This document shows positions 9,601-17,890 of a stretch of DNA of 64,000 bases, one piece after another (within the stretch, counting starts at the first letter, position 1; each line of letters opens with the position of its first letter). Made by a program: the position numbers and the translations under genes. The notes beneath the pieces are model-generated. The model ran no database searches, had not been told where the DNA came from, and saw only the letters and a program-made list of their open reading frames with translations. The stretch covers positions 264,275 through 328,274 of the forward strand of contig CAZQWE010000001.1 of assembly GCA_964597045.1 (NCBI GenBank), written 5' to 3'. Source of the stretch: UBA9655 sp964597045. Its GTDB lineage: Bacteria; Pseudomonadota; Alphaproteobacteria; UBA9655.

Positions 9601-12600
9601 AGCATCACCAAAGAGCACTTGGTCAATTCCACTTCCTCCTGTTATGATGTCGTCGCCTCCTTGTGTAGTGTCAGACAATTCATATGCATCGCCGCGAAGC
9701 TCCTGGCCATTCCCACTTCCGCCTGTAATGGTGTCATCTCCACCCACCGCACCGTTGTACATATAGTATGACTCTCCCAAAATTATCTGGCCATCCACAC
9801 TTCCTAACGTGAGGGTGTCATTGCCACCCACGGCTAAGTCGCTCAGTTGATATGCATCGCCGTGGAGGACCAGGTTGCCCCCGCCCCCACTCGTTAGGAT
9901 GTCGTTGCCTCCTTTTGCTGTGCCGGACAAAAACAATGCATCACCATAGAGGGTCTGATGAAACCCATTTCCTGCTATGAGTTCGTCATCGCCACCCACA
10001 GAAGAGTCAAACATCACTACAGCATCACCAAAGAGCACTTGGTCAATACCATTTCCTGCTGTGATGAGGTCATTGCCTCCTTTTGTTGTGCCGGCCATTT
10101 GATATGCATCACCGCGGATTTCTTGGTTACTCCCACTTCCTCCCCAGATGATGTCATCGCCGCCCTCCGAATTGTCGCTCATAAAAACTGCATCACCCGT
10201 GAGTTTCTGGCCATTCCCACTTCCTCCTGTGATCGTGTCATTTCCGCCCACGGTATTGTTGTACATATAGTATGACTCTCCCAAAATTTCCTGGCCATCC
10301 ACACTTCCTAACGTGAGAGTATCATTTCCGCCCACAGCTAAGGTGTTCATTTGATACGCATCGCCGTGGAGGACCAGGTTGCCCCCGCCTCCACTCGTTA
10401 GGATGTCGTTGCCTCCTTGAGTCGCGCCTAACAAAAACAATGCATCACCGTAGAGGGTCTGATGAAACCCATTTCCTGCTATGAGTTCGTCATCGCCACC
10501 CACAGCAGAGTCAAACATCACTACAGCATCACCAAAGAGCACTTGGTCAATTCCACTTCCTCCAGTAAGGGAGTCGTCGCCTCCTTGCGTACTACCTGAC
10601 ATATCCTGTGCATCGCCGCGAAGCTCCTGGCTATTCCCGGCTCCTGCGGTGAGAATGTCATCACCTCCCACAGAAAAGTCATACATTAATATAGCATCGC
10701 CAAAGAGGGACATGTTCGCCCCACTTCCTGCTATGATTTCATCGTTACCTCCACGTGTAATACTGGACATTTGATAGGCATCACCGCGGATTTCTTGGTT
10801 ACTCCCACTTCCTCCCCAGATGATGTCATCGCCGCCCTCCGAATTGTCATACATAAGAGGTGCATCACCCGTGAGTTTCTGGCCATTCCCACTTCCTCCT
10901 GTTATCGTGTCATCACCGCCCACAGCATTGTTGTACATAAAGTATGACTCTCCCAAAATTTCCTGGCCATCAGTACTTCCTAACGTGAGAGTGTCATTTC
11001 CACCCACTGAATTGTCGTTCATAAAAACTGAATCGCCCTCGAGGAACTGGCCACTCCCAGTTCCTGCCGTGAGGATGTCATTGCCGCCAACCGCATCGTC
11101 GTTCAGGTTAAATGCATCGCCGTGGAGGACTTGGTTACTCCCGCTTCCACCCGTGAGGATGTCGTCGCTTCCTCGTGTCGTGCCGGACATGTCAAAATCA
11201 TCTCCGTAGAGAAATTGATCATTACCACTTCCTGCAATGAGGATATCGTCGTCAACACCGCTATAGATACTTATCGGTGTTGTGTCAGAGAGAACTATTA
11301 CATCTTTGTTGTCTTCTCCTGTAATTGAGATCTCTAAATCCGCTGTTGATTGAAGCCCCCCTGAATCTTTCATGGTATAGGTAAATTTTAAGGTTAAAGA
11401 ATCCCCATCGGGCAAGAAGTCAAAGGCGTTGTTTTTGATCAGATGAACTGAGCCATCTTGCATGATGATAAGCTCAGCAGGGGTTTCTGTGCCCCCTAGG
11501 GTCGTGTCGTTGGCAAGAACCCCAGTGGGTGTAATGAGGAAGTGAGCTTTTTCTCCACCGCCTAAAGCTGTTGGAGCGACACTCAAGCTTCCTGTAGCCC
11601 CTAGTCCAGCAAGATTAACTGGGCTTGAAGGCACAAACTCAACATAGCTCGCCGAAACAACCTCTTTTGTGTCACCTACATCTGGATCTGTATCATTTGT
11701 GAGCACATTTCCAAGTAAGACAGAACTTTCATTAAAAGAGTCATCTACTGATGGTAAAGTATCATCCACGGCTGTTGGTGGTGCCAGGTTAGAGTCCGGA
11801 ATATCAACTCCATTGACTTGGATATTGATGGTATTGTTAAGTGCGATGAGAGTATTCAAACTTCCTGTTCCAATTCCTGTTAAGGTTACGGAACTGCCAT
11901 TGTTAAAGGTGATAACGACATCACCACCGAGACCACTATCTGTGACGCTCAAGACAAGATCATTTAAGTCATCAAGATCTTCCATGTTGCTATTAACATC
12001 CGGAACGTTGATAAAGTTCAGTATGTCATTAGCAATTTCATAAGTCGTGATTTCATCGACTCCGAATCCTCCCACATCAAAGACGAAGGTATCATTCCCA
12101 GTCCCTCCATCAAGACTGTCATTGTCACTTCCGCCGATAAGTGTGTCATCGCCGGCTTCACCCCAAAGCACATCATTTCCAGCTTCTCCATAGAGAATGA
12201 ATGGGGTTGTAATGTGGGTATAGCTTGACATATCCACAATATCATTTCCTGCCCCAGCATGAATTTCCTCTATATCAGGGATCAAAATTGAAGTAAAAGA
12301 ATTTCTAAGAATTCCGTCATTCCCTGAACTTCCTATCAAGATATCGTATTCGCTCCCTCCACTGTACGTATCAAAAGATCGATTCATACCCGCAACGAGA
12401 ATGAGTTGTCCGGTAAAGGTGTTTAGGAAATTCTGTCCGCTCGGCCACACGCCATCTACGCTAAAGATCAAGGTATCATTGCCCGCACCCCCCAGGAGAG
12501 TATCAGTCCCAAGTCCCCCATTAAGGAGGTCATTCTCACTTCCGCCGTTAAGCGTGTTATTTGTGCCTGCCCCAATGTAGACATCCTTGTTATCCGTCCC

Positions 12601-15027
12601 CGTAATGGTAATATCCAAGTCTGCCGTTGATTGAAGACCTACTGAATCTTCCATGGTATAGGAAAACTTTAAGGTTAAAGAATCCCCAACGGGCAAGAAG
12701 TCAAAGGCGTTGTTTTTGATCAGATGAACTGAGCCATCTTCCATGATAATTAGCTCAGCAGGGATTTCTGCGCCCCCTTCATTAGCAAGAACCCCAGTGG
12801 GTGTAATGAGGAAGTGAGCTTTTTCTACACCGACTAAAGCTGTTGGAGCGACACTCAAGCTTCCTATAGCCGTTGTTCCGAGTCCAGCAAGATTAACTGG
12901 GCTTGAAAGGATAAACTCAACATAGCTCGCTGAAACAACCTCCTTTGTGTCAACTATATTTGGATCTGTATCGTTTGTGAGCACATTTCCAAGAGCAATG
13001 GAACTATCATTAAAAGTGTCATCCACTGCTGGGAAATTATCATCCACGGCTGTTGGGGGTAGGTTTGCGATAAAGACAGTGAAGGACACTGTAGCCGGTA
13101 GCACACTTATACCACCAGGATGAGTATCGGAGACCGTATAAGTAAAGGAAGCCGGCCCACTGTAACCTGATGTAGGAGTGAATTCTATATTTCCATCTAA
13201 CAACAAAGCAACCGTTCCATTTACGGCATTTCCAACGCTGTTAATATACAGAAGAGCTGCATCCCCATTATCCACATCCGTATCATTTGAGAGAAGCGAT
13301 GAAGCGAGTATAATGGTGGGCTCATTATCTGGTATATCAGGGGAAACTGTATCGTCGTTAGCGACTGGCGCATCATTGATGCCTGTGACCTCAATAGAAG
13401 CTGTAGCAGGGCCTGATTGAGCATCAAACTCATCCTTCGCGATGTAGCTGAAGTTAACAGTTGCTGTTTCACCTTGAGCGAGATGTGCGAAATCCGTACC
13501 TGGTGTAAAGACCACGTTTCCACTAACGAGAGAAATATGTGAATCTCCACTCACAGACGCAATGGATAGAACGTGACCATTATCTTTATCCGTGTCGTTA
13601 GCAAGGAATACAGATCCAGGAAGAGTCGTGCCTGTATTTTGGTTCGTCGTTGCAACTTGTCCGTCATTAAGGGCTACAGGAGCATCATTCGTACCTGTAA
13701 TAGTCACATCGATAACCTGAGACGCTGTACCGTCGAAGGACGTGACGGCAAGCATGTCATGGACTTGTTGCCCTTGTGCTAAGGCTTGAACGTTAGCAGC
13801 AAGATTGTTGAGGGCATAGCTCCATGAACCAGCAGTCGCATTAAATGAAAAGTCGCCATACACTCCACTTAAAGATCCAGGAGTTTGAAAATGATTTTCC
13901 CCCGCATCCGGATCGCTCACACTAAGCAAGCCAAATGCAGACAAGGTTCCATCCTCTTGCACAGCCCCTATTGCCGTTCCCGTAATCGTAGCGGGGTCAT
14001 TCACACCCAGTATGGTGATTGTGAGAGTCGTTGGTGACGAAAATAAGGCAGGACTTGAACCAGGGCCAAAATATTGACTTTCTATAACATAGCTAAACAC
14101 CACAGCTTGTGTATCACCTGCGCCTAATTGGTCAACGTAAGGATGGTTGACTGCAAAGCTATAAGAACCATTTTGTTGAATAAATAGCGATCCCCAGGGG
14201 GACGTATTGATCGTCAGTCCCGCTAACGTGACAGGAGTTCCATCGACAGTTTTTACACGGATGGGATCTAAGTCTGGATCTTTGTCATTTGTAAGGACAT
14301 TCCCAGTGACAGGAGCTACTGCATCCTCGTTTATGTTGTTTGTATCAAGGACTGCAATAGGAGCACGGTCAGCAAACAAACCCTTGAGCTGAATACTCAT
14401 GTTATCAAACTTTAAGGTTGTTGACCTGTGACCTATAATTGTATCCGTCCCATCTGGGCCGGTAATCGTATAGGTTCCGTCAAGCGTAGAACTTCGGGTA
14501 ATCGTATAAGAAGACCTGAGGCCATTAAATTGGAGCGTTGCATAGAAATCCTGGAGAACATCCATAATATCATTGCCCGAATCTCCCGAGAGGATGTTAT
14601 TTCCCTGTATATTATTTGGAGCCATCGCAATCAGATAATCGTTACCCGATCCCCCGTGCAGGAAGTTTGATGTGCCAAAAGCAACAACCAAGTCCGAATC
14701 GTTTCCGCCATGTAAGAAGTTATTATTTCCAATGCCCATAACAAAGTCCTTGCCGGATTGACCTTGGGCCGAAGAATTATTTGCATTCATCACAATGATA
14801 TCGTTCCCGCTGCCCGTATCAATATTGATCGTCCCCGTCAGTTTTGTACGATAAATAGCATCGTTGCCTTTATCCGTTTTAATAGACGAGACGGTCGTTG
14901 GTATAAGCGTTGTATCCGCAATGGTTGAAAGGGTATAGGACAGCCCATTAGCCGATTTCCATGTATTAAAATAGGGGGTGATATAGTTTACATCATCAGT
15001 GCCTATTAGAGTTCTCATTGTAGCCAT
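6694..15027 (-). CDS. Giant VCBS/RTX-type repeat protein, predicted type I-secreted surface or extracellular protein
   Basis: About 2,777 residues from an ATG with GGGAGG 8 bases upstream; a longer TTG frame to 15048 reads through that site and is less likely. Order from the N-terminus: an RTX-like start (GNDIIVMN, FLHGGSGNDYLIAM); VCBS/cadherin-like blocks at about 230-650 (LTNDKDPDLDPIRV, NDAPVALNDG); and two homologous blocks of about 165 residues at roughly 650 and 1,080, each starting PPTAVDD. A 36-unit array of 28-residue RTX-like repeats occupies about 1,256-2,259. A second set of GGNDILIGG repeats lies at about 2,490-2,700. Three DTFVFD...GFG modules resemble serralysin-type C-terminal regions. 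Asp/Gly/Asn richness suggests calcium binding. There is no N-terminal signal peptide, as expected for type I secretion, but no ABC/HlyD/TolC genes are in the window. Adhesin or toxin roles are both possible. Confidence 0.85.
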   Translation of the reverse strand: MATMRTLIGTDDVNYITPYFNTWKSANGLSYTLSTIADTTLIPTTVSSIKTDKGNDAIYRTKLTGTINIDTGSGNDIIVMNANNSSAQGQSGKDFVMGIGNNNFLHGGNDSDLVVAFGTSNFLHGGSGNDYLIAMAPNNIQGNNILSGDSGNDIMDVLQDFYATLQFNGLRSSYTITRSSTLDGTYTITGPDGTDTIIGHRSTTLKFDNMSIQLKGLFADRAPIAVLDTNNINEDAVAPVTGNVLTNDKDPDLDPIRVKTVDGTPVTLAGLTINTSPWGSLFIQQNGSYSFAVNHPYVDQLGAGDTQAVVFSYVIESQYFGPGSSPALFSSPTTLTITILGVNDPATITGTAIGAVQEDGTLSAFGLLSVSDPDAGENHFQTPGSLSGVYGDFSFNATAGSWSYALNNLAANVQALAQGQQVHDMLAVTSFDGTASQVIDVTITGTNDAPVALNDGQVATTNQNTGTTLPGSVFLANDTDKDNGHVLSIASVSGDSHISLVSGNVVFTPGTDFAHLAQGETATVNFSYIAKDEFDAQSGPATASIEVTGINDAPVANDDTVSPDIPDNEPTIILASSLLSNDTDVDNGDAALLYINSVGNAVNGTVALLLDGNIEFTPTSGYSGPASFTYTVSDTHPGGISVLPATVSFTVFIANLPPTAVDDNFPAVDDTFNDSSIALGNVLTNDTDPNIVDTKEVVSASYVEFILSSPVNLAGLGTTAIGSLSVAPTALVGVEKAHFLITPTGVLANEGGAEIPAELIIMEDGSVHLIKNNAFDFLPVGDSLTLKFSYTMEDSVGLQSTADLDITITGTDNKDVYIGAGTNNTLNGGSENDLLNGGLGTDTLLGGAGNDTLIFSVDGVWPSGQNFLNTFTGQLILVAGMNRSFDTYSGGSEYDILIGSSGNDGILRNSFTSILIPDIEEIHAGAGNDIVDMSSYTHITTPFILYGEAGNDVLWGEAGDDTLIGGSDNDSLDGGTGNDTFVFDVGGFGVDEITTYEIANDILNFINVPDVNSNMEDLDDLNDLVLSVTDSGLGGDVVITFNNGSSVTLTGIGTGSLNTLIALNNTINIQVNGVDIPDSNLAPPTAVDDTLPSVDDSFNESSVLLGNVLTNDTDPDVGDTKEVVSASYVEFVPSSPVNLAGLGATGSLSVAPTALGGGEKAHFLITPTGVLANDTTLGGTETPAELIIMQDGSVHLIKNNAFDFLPDGDSLTLKFTYTMKDSGGLQSTADLEISITGEDNKDVIVLSDTTPISIYSGVDDDILIAGSGNDQFLYGDDFDMSGTTRGSDDILTGGSGSNQVLHGDAFNLNDDAVGGNDILTAGTGSGQFLEGDSVFMNDNSVGGNDTLTLGSTDGQEILGESYFMYNNAVGGDDTITGGSGNGQKLTGDAPLMYDNSEGGDDIIWGGSGSNQEIRGDAYQMSSITRGGNDEIIAGSGANMSLFGDAILMYDFSVGGDDILTAGAGNSQELRGDAQDMSGSTQGGDDSLTGGSGIDQVLFGDAVVMFDSAVGGDDELIAGNGFHQTLYGDALFLLGATQGGNDILTSGGGGNLVLHGDAYQMNTLAVGGNDTLTLGSVDGQEILGESYYMYNNTVGGNDTITGGSGNGQKLTGDAVFMSDNSEGGDDIIWGGSGSNQEIRGDAYQMAGTTKGGNDLITAGNGIDQVLFGDAVVMFDSSVGGDDELIAGNGFHQTLYGDALFLSGTAKGGNDILTSGGGGNLVLHGDAYQLSDLAVGGNDTLTLGSVDGQIILGESYYMYNGAVGGDDTITGGSGNGQELRGDAYELSDTTQGGDDIITGGSGIDQVLFGDAVGMIDFAVGGDDELIAGSGFHQTLYGDALFMFGSTQGGNDIITSGSGSDLVLHGDAYQLSNNAVGGNDTLTLDSVDGQEILGDSFLMYDDTLGGDDIITGGSGLYQKLTGDTAFMNDNAVGGDDTITGGSGNVQELRGDAYQMSGNTQGGDDEIIAGSGEVQFVFGDARFMIDNAKGGNDIITVGSGFAQQITGDADEMSGNAIGGNDTITGVSGSGQEIRGDAYIMYNTTQGGNDIIAAGSGSNQELYGDANIMLDNTQGGNDSLTGGSGSDQLLFGDANDMSGSALGGNDTITASSGMDQALLGDALIMLDTSQGGDDSLTGGSGSGQLLFGDANSMFGFAVGGDDTFIGGSGANQRHFGDANSMSGSAQGGNDILTAGSGNDQLYGDAGIMSDSTQGGDDILTAGSGLNQALVGDAITMEDFSVGGNDTLISGINNDLFYGDAFIRDLTVTTGADTFVFDVSGFGDDTVGDFEASKDILNFVGVPDINSNMEDLADLAALVASVTDAGVGGNVVVNFINGSSVTLTGIGTGSLNTLNALNNTINIQVNGVDIPDGNFFTDDILSPAARGFVDSNTPLSPSDIAALGLPPALSPLQYSLSIVSGFVNVMNNLNPALTQIPADTTNGDNHTVSFASHSYNLINGPQSSAVLTTVIGTSLHDLMIGGVPTTVTTVNLIGDANSNSGALTGGIDVLIGGSISTNDARYNLYGDVNTNSGASANLTGGNDILIGGDNNNGIYSLYGDALQNSSATLTGGNDILIGGDNNSSGQIIAIYSLYGDVLTNTAGTITTAGNDILYGGAGIDTLVGDARANLAGIIIKAGDDQLYGGAGNDNLVGDVLTNTGTITTAGTDRLDGGAGNDTLVGDVQINTSGTLTTAGNDTFVFSMNGSNGNDTILDMNFGGVNDILEFSGVGITSIADINDASTFSDSGGHVLMTFDAGGSVLFSNIAWAGQTSITDITPNVGWL
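8245..11262 (-). repeat. About 36 in-frame tandem copies of an 84-bp (28-residue) RTX-like unit
   Basis: By eye the translated region divides into about 36 units of 28 residues with consensus GG(N/D)D-x-(L/I)-T-x-G-S-G-x-x-Q-x-L-x-GDA-x-x-M-x-x-x-x-x-G. Each unit holds one GGxD...GSG turn resembling the RTX nonapeptide and one GDA turn. A few units near the end of the array (for example GNDQLYGDAG) lack one residue. Blocks of five or six units recur in the same order (IDQVLFGDAVVM, FHQTLYGDALF, NLVLHGDAYQ, DGQ-ILGES-YMY, NGQ-L-GDA), at about units 9-14, 15-19 and 20-25. This shows that the array grew by duplication of multi-unit segments as well as single units. Confidence 0.88.
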
Positions 15028-15075
15028 TTTAACAACCTCCCAGAACAATATAAATTAACACCATTATTAATTTCA

Positions 15076-15103
15076 ATTATATTTAATAAATAAATTATGT
15101 CAA
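15076..15103 (-). promoter_or_regulatory. Consensus sigma-70-type promoter for the giant repeat-protein gene
   Basis: Read on the minus strand, TTGACA (15103-15098) and TATAAT (15081-15076) are separated by 16 bases. Both hexamers match the consensus perfectly. The predicted transcript start lies about 40-45 bases upstream of the ATG at 15027, and the GGGAGG ribosome binding site follows. No operator-like dyad is obvious. By sequence this would be a strong constitutive promoter, noteworthy for so large a gene. Confidence 0.7.
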
Positions 15104-15311
15104 CTATTATTTTATATTATTTTGTATTTATCGATATACTACGTGCTCATCCACCCATGCGTTGAATTATTCACAATAAATTATTTAAACTTGATTCCCT
15201 CTTTCGTGATGACGCTACACTGGTGGAAATTATGGTGAATAATTACATATTCCCTAAAAGACAAAGAGGAACTATATTAGGCATCATTTTTTGAGTACAA
15301 GGGGTAAAAAC

Positions 15312-16565
15312 ATGAGAATCTTCTTCATTATCATAACTTTATTAGTCGGAAGTTCAATGGTCACGGCTAACGAACCTTCTGGGAGTCGAATCGCAGCTGT
15401 GGTTAATAAAAGCATTATTAGCCAATCAGATTTAATGAATCGTTTAAAACTAGCTCTCGTAACTTCTGGCCTGGCGTCATCTCCTGAGATGATGGAAAAA
15501 TTAAGGCCACAAATGCTTCGTACAATGATTGATGAACAGCTCCAATTGCAAGAAGCGAAAAGGTATAAAATTGAAGTCGGTGATAAAGAGGTTAAATTAA
15601 CAATTAAACATATTGAAGAAAGTAATGGCATGAAGGAAGGCACCATTGCAGAACTTATGAAGCAAAATAATATCCCGCTCAACACTCTTGAAAACCAAAT
15701 TCGAGCTAACTTGAATTGGGTTCAATTAATGCGGGAAAAGTACATCCCCACACTTCAGATTGCAGATGCTGAGATTGATCAAGAAATGAAAACCCTAGAA
15801 ACCAAAGAAACAAAAACACAATATCATTTGGCAGAAATTCTTTTGGCTTTTGATAGCCCGGATCAAGAAGAAAGAGTCAAGGCAGATCTGAGTCGCCTTA
15901 TTGAGGAATTGCAAAAGGGAGCTCATTTTACAGCGCTTGCCCAGCAATTTTCAGCCGCCCCAACCGCATCTCAAGGGGGTGATATGGGATGGCTTACTGA
16001 TGATCAGTTAGCCCCGGAAATCAAAGAATCATTGACGCACATGAATCCGGGTCAGCTTTCTCAACCCATTCGTACATCTCAAGGATATGTGATTCTTGCT
16101 TTCATTGAACAAAAATTACCAGGTTCAGAAGGAGGAGCTTTACTCACAATGCAACAAGCCCTTCTCCCTTTTCCGAAAGAAGTTGATGAACAAAAAGCAC
16201 AATCTATTCTAGAACTTGCATCAGAAATTTCAAAAACTTCTAAGAGTTGTCCAGATCTTGTTAAAGTAGCTCAAGCAAGATTCCCTGGAACTCAGACTCA
16301 TTTAACCGAAAAGAAGCAAATGAGTGGACTTCCTGAGCCACTCCAAAAAGTCCTCCAAGCTCTTGAAATCGGAAAGGCCAGTGAGCCATTTCTTACAGAT
16401 GATGGAGCACTCATCATTATGGTTTGTGAAAAAGAAGCAGCTGAAGTCAAAAAGGTTACATTAGAGGATGCTAGGAATTTTCTCGTGGACCGTAAAATTT
16501 CTTTGCTCGCGAGACGAGATTTGAGAGACTTAAGAAAGCACGCCTTTATCGAGATGCGTATGTAA
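15312..16565 (+). CDS. surA: Periplasmic peptidyl-prolyl isomerase / chaperone SurA
   Basis: The product (417 residues) starts with a signal peptide (MRIFFIIITLLVGSSMVTA) after an AAGGGG site 8 bases upstream of the ATG. A TTG frame from 15291 is rejected because it would bury the signal peptide. RIAAVVNKSIISQSDLMNRL opens the SurA N-terminal chaperone domain. A parvulin domain follows at about 170-280 (YHLAEILLAF, FTALAQQFSAAPTASQGGDMGWL, PGQLSQPIRTSQGYVILAF). A degenerate second region ends the protein. SurA escorts outer-membrane barrels, LptD among them, to the Bam machine. The stop codon overlaps the rsmA start by 1 base. In many proteobacteria surA directly follows lptD; here it lies on the opposite strand beyond the giant gene. 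Confidence 0.92.
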   Translation: MRIFFIIITLLVGSSMVTANEPSGSRIAAVVNKSIISQSDLMNRLKLALVTSGLASSPEMMEKLRPQMLRTMIDEQLQLQEAKRYKIEVGDKEVKLTIKHIEESNGMKEGTIAELMKQNNIPLNTLENQIRANLNWVQLMREKYIPTLQIADAEIDQEMKTLETKETKTQYHLAEILLAFDSPDQEERVKADLSRLIEELQKGAHFTALAQQFSAAPTASQGGDMGWLTDDQLAPEIKESLTHMNPGQLSQPIRTSQGYVILAFIEQKLPGSEGGALLTMQQALLPFPKEVDEQKAQSILELASEISKTSKSCPDLVKVAQARFPGTQTHLTEKKQMSGLPEPLQKVLQALEIGKASEPFLTDDGALIIMVCEKEAAEVKKVTLEDARNFLVDRKISLLARRDLRDLRKHAFIEMRM

Positions 16566-17383
16566 TGACGCCTCTTAAGGATGTTATAAGTGCATTAAGA
16601 GCGAAGAAAAGTCTTGGACAAAATTTCTTAACGGATCCAAGTATCTTAAGTAAAATTGTGAGATCTGCTGGCCCACTCGAGGGACGTACTGTTATAGAAA
16701 TCGGGCCTGGACCAGGAGGCCTGACTCGCGAAATCATAAAACACCCCTGCCAAGAACTCATTCTGATTGAACAAGACAAGCGAACGACTCCATATTTAGA
16801 AGAACTTCGGGAATATTTTCAAGGAAGGTTCACTATTTTGGAGACTGATGCAGTTAAAGTCTCCTTAGATACTCTTGGATCTGCACCTCGGAAAATCATA
16901 GCAAACCTTCCTTATAACATCTCTGTTCCCCTTCTTCTTCAAATGCTGCAGCACATTGAGTGCTTTGAGAGCTTAACACTGATGTTTCAGAAGGAAGTCG
17001 CTGATCGTCTCACGGCTTTGCCTAATACTAAAGACTATGGAAGACTGTCTGTGATGTGTCAGTGGACTGCAAATGTTAAGAAACTTTTTGATCTCCCGCC
17101 AGGAGCTTTTATCCCTGCACCTAAGGTTACATCGACTGTTGTACAGTTAACACCTAGAATCAACAAAGAAGACGTTGTATGGGAAGATTTGGAGATGATT
17201 ACGAAAGCTGCATTCAACCAGAGACGGAAGATGCTTAGAGTAGCCCTCAAATCCATTATTTCAAGCCCGCAGGGGGTGTTAGAGGATTCTGGGGTTGATC
17301 CTCAGCGAAGAGCTGAATCTCTTTCTATAAGCGAATTTTGCACACTTACGACGTTGTGGAAAAAAGATGTTAAAATCAAATAG
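16565..17383 (+). CDS. rsmA: 16S rRNA dimethyladenosine transferase RsmA (KsgA)
   Basis: This 272-residue SAM-dependent methyltransferase dimethylates the two adjacent adenines in helix 45 of 16S rRNA. KKSLGQNFL near the N-terminus and VIEIGPGPGGLT (motif I, SAM binding) are clear. The catalytic motif IIANLPYNIS carries the NLPY box. FQKEVADRLTA and the C-terminal FNQRRKMLRVALK are family signatures. It is translationally coupled to surA (TAATG) and overlaps the next gene by 17 bases. The surA-rsmA order is conserved in proteobacteria, although pdxA, which usually lies between them, is missing here. Confidence 0.96.
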   Translation: MTPLKDVISALRAKKSLGQNFLTDPSILSKIVRSAGPLEGRTVIEIGPGPGGLTREIIKHPCQELILIEQDKRTTPYLEELREYFQGRFTILETDAVKVSLDTLGSAPRKIIANLPYNISVPLLLQMLQHIECFESLTLMFQKEVADRLTALPNTKDYGRLSVMCQWTANVKKLFDLPPGAFIPAPKVTSTVVQLTPRINKEDVVWEDLEMITKAAFNQRRKMLRVALKSIISSPQGVLEDSGVDPQRRAESLSISEFCTLTTLWKKDVKIK

Positions 17384-17786
17384 ATATCTTTCACTCTCTG
17401 TGATCAGCCTTATCATTTCATGTCCTCATAAAGACATTCCCTTGCGAGTCGAAGTTCCTACGACTCCAAAGGAAAAAGCGAGCGGTCTTATGTTTCGAGA
17501 AAGATTAGGGTTGGATGAAGGCATGTTATTTCACTATTCGAAACCTCAAACCCTTCGTTTTTGGATGAAAAATACCCTTCTCCCACTTGATATCATTTAT
17601 AGCAATAAGCAAGGTAAAATTATTGCGATCTATGAAAATACGGTTCCCTACTCTCTTGATTCTATTGGCCCAGTTGCGAATACGACATCTGTTCTTGAAG
17701 TCAATGCGGGTACTGTTGCCAAAAATAACATTACCAGAGCTTGTACAACCATTTACACAATTCCCCCAAAAGATCTTGCTCGTTGA
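17367..17786 (+). CDS. DUF192 family protein, predicted lipoprotein or secreted
   Basis: The 139-residue product matches the DUF192 pattern: KEKASGLMFRERLGLDEGMLF, then RFWMKNTLLPLDIIY, IGPVANTTSVLEVNAG and a hydrophobic C-terminal strand. The MFR/FWMKNT motifs are diagnostic of this small beta-barrel family of unknown function. The N-terminus is short and hydrophobic and ends LIISC, which satisfies the lipobox pattern, so outer- or inner-membrane anchoring is likely. It starts inside the 3' end of rsmA (17-base overlap) and is probably cotranscribed with it. The promoter for the following tRNA lies in its last codons. Confidence 0.8.
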   Translation: MLKSNRYLSLSVISLIISCPHKDIPLRVEVPTTPKEKASGLMFRERLGLDEGMLFHYSKPQTLRFWMKNTLLPLDIIYSNKQGKIIAIYENTVPYSLDSIGPVANTTSVLEVNAGTVAKNNITRACTTIYTIPPKDLAR

Positions 17787-17804
17787 CGAAAGTTCGCGTA
17801 TATA
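17776..17804 (+). promoter_or_regulatory. Promoter of tRNA-Pro(UGG)
   Basis: TTGCTC (17776-17781) and TATATA (17799-17804) are spaced by 17 bases. The tRNA gene begins 10 bases after the -10 hexamer. The -35 element overlaps the end of the DUF192 gene. This gives the tRNA its own transcription start independent of the surA-rsmA operon. Confidence 0.55.
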
Positions 17805-17813
17805 ACACATGTT

Positions 17814-17890
17814 CGGGGTGTAGCGCAGCCTGGTAGCGCGCCTGGTTTGGGTCCAGGATGTCGGGGGTTCAAATCCTCTCACCCCGACCA
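17814..17890 (+). tRNA. tRNA-Pro (anticodon UGG)
   Basis: A 77-base cloverleaf with acceptor CGGGGTG/CACCCCG, discriminator A and encoded CCA. The anticodon stem is CCTGG/CCAGG and the loop TTTGGGT, giving TGG at positions 34-36. The T-arm carries GGTTCAAATCC. It reads CCA and other proline codons by wobble. A palindromic repeat begins directly at its CCA end. Confidence 0.97.

Noticed and set aside
8245..11262. Regular repeats that might suggest a CRISPR array
   Set aside because: Units are contiguous 84-bp coding repeats that keep frame, with no repeat-spacer structure and no cas genes.
8367..11328. Many ORFs antisense to the giant repeat gene, some over 100 codons
   Set aside because: They arise from the 84-bp periodicity, lack ribosome binding sites and have repetitive, biased translations.
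17526..17882. Minus-strand ORF across the DUF192 gene and tRNA-Pro
   Set aside because: It reads through the tRNA and has no homology-like features; DUF192 on the plus strand is clearly real.
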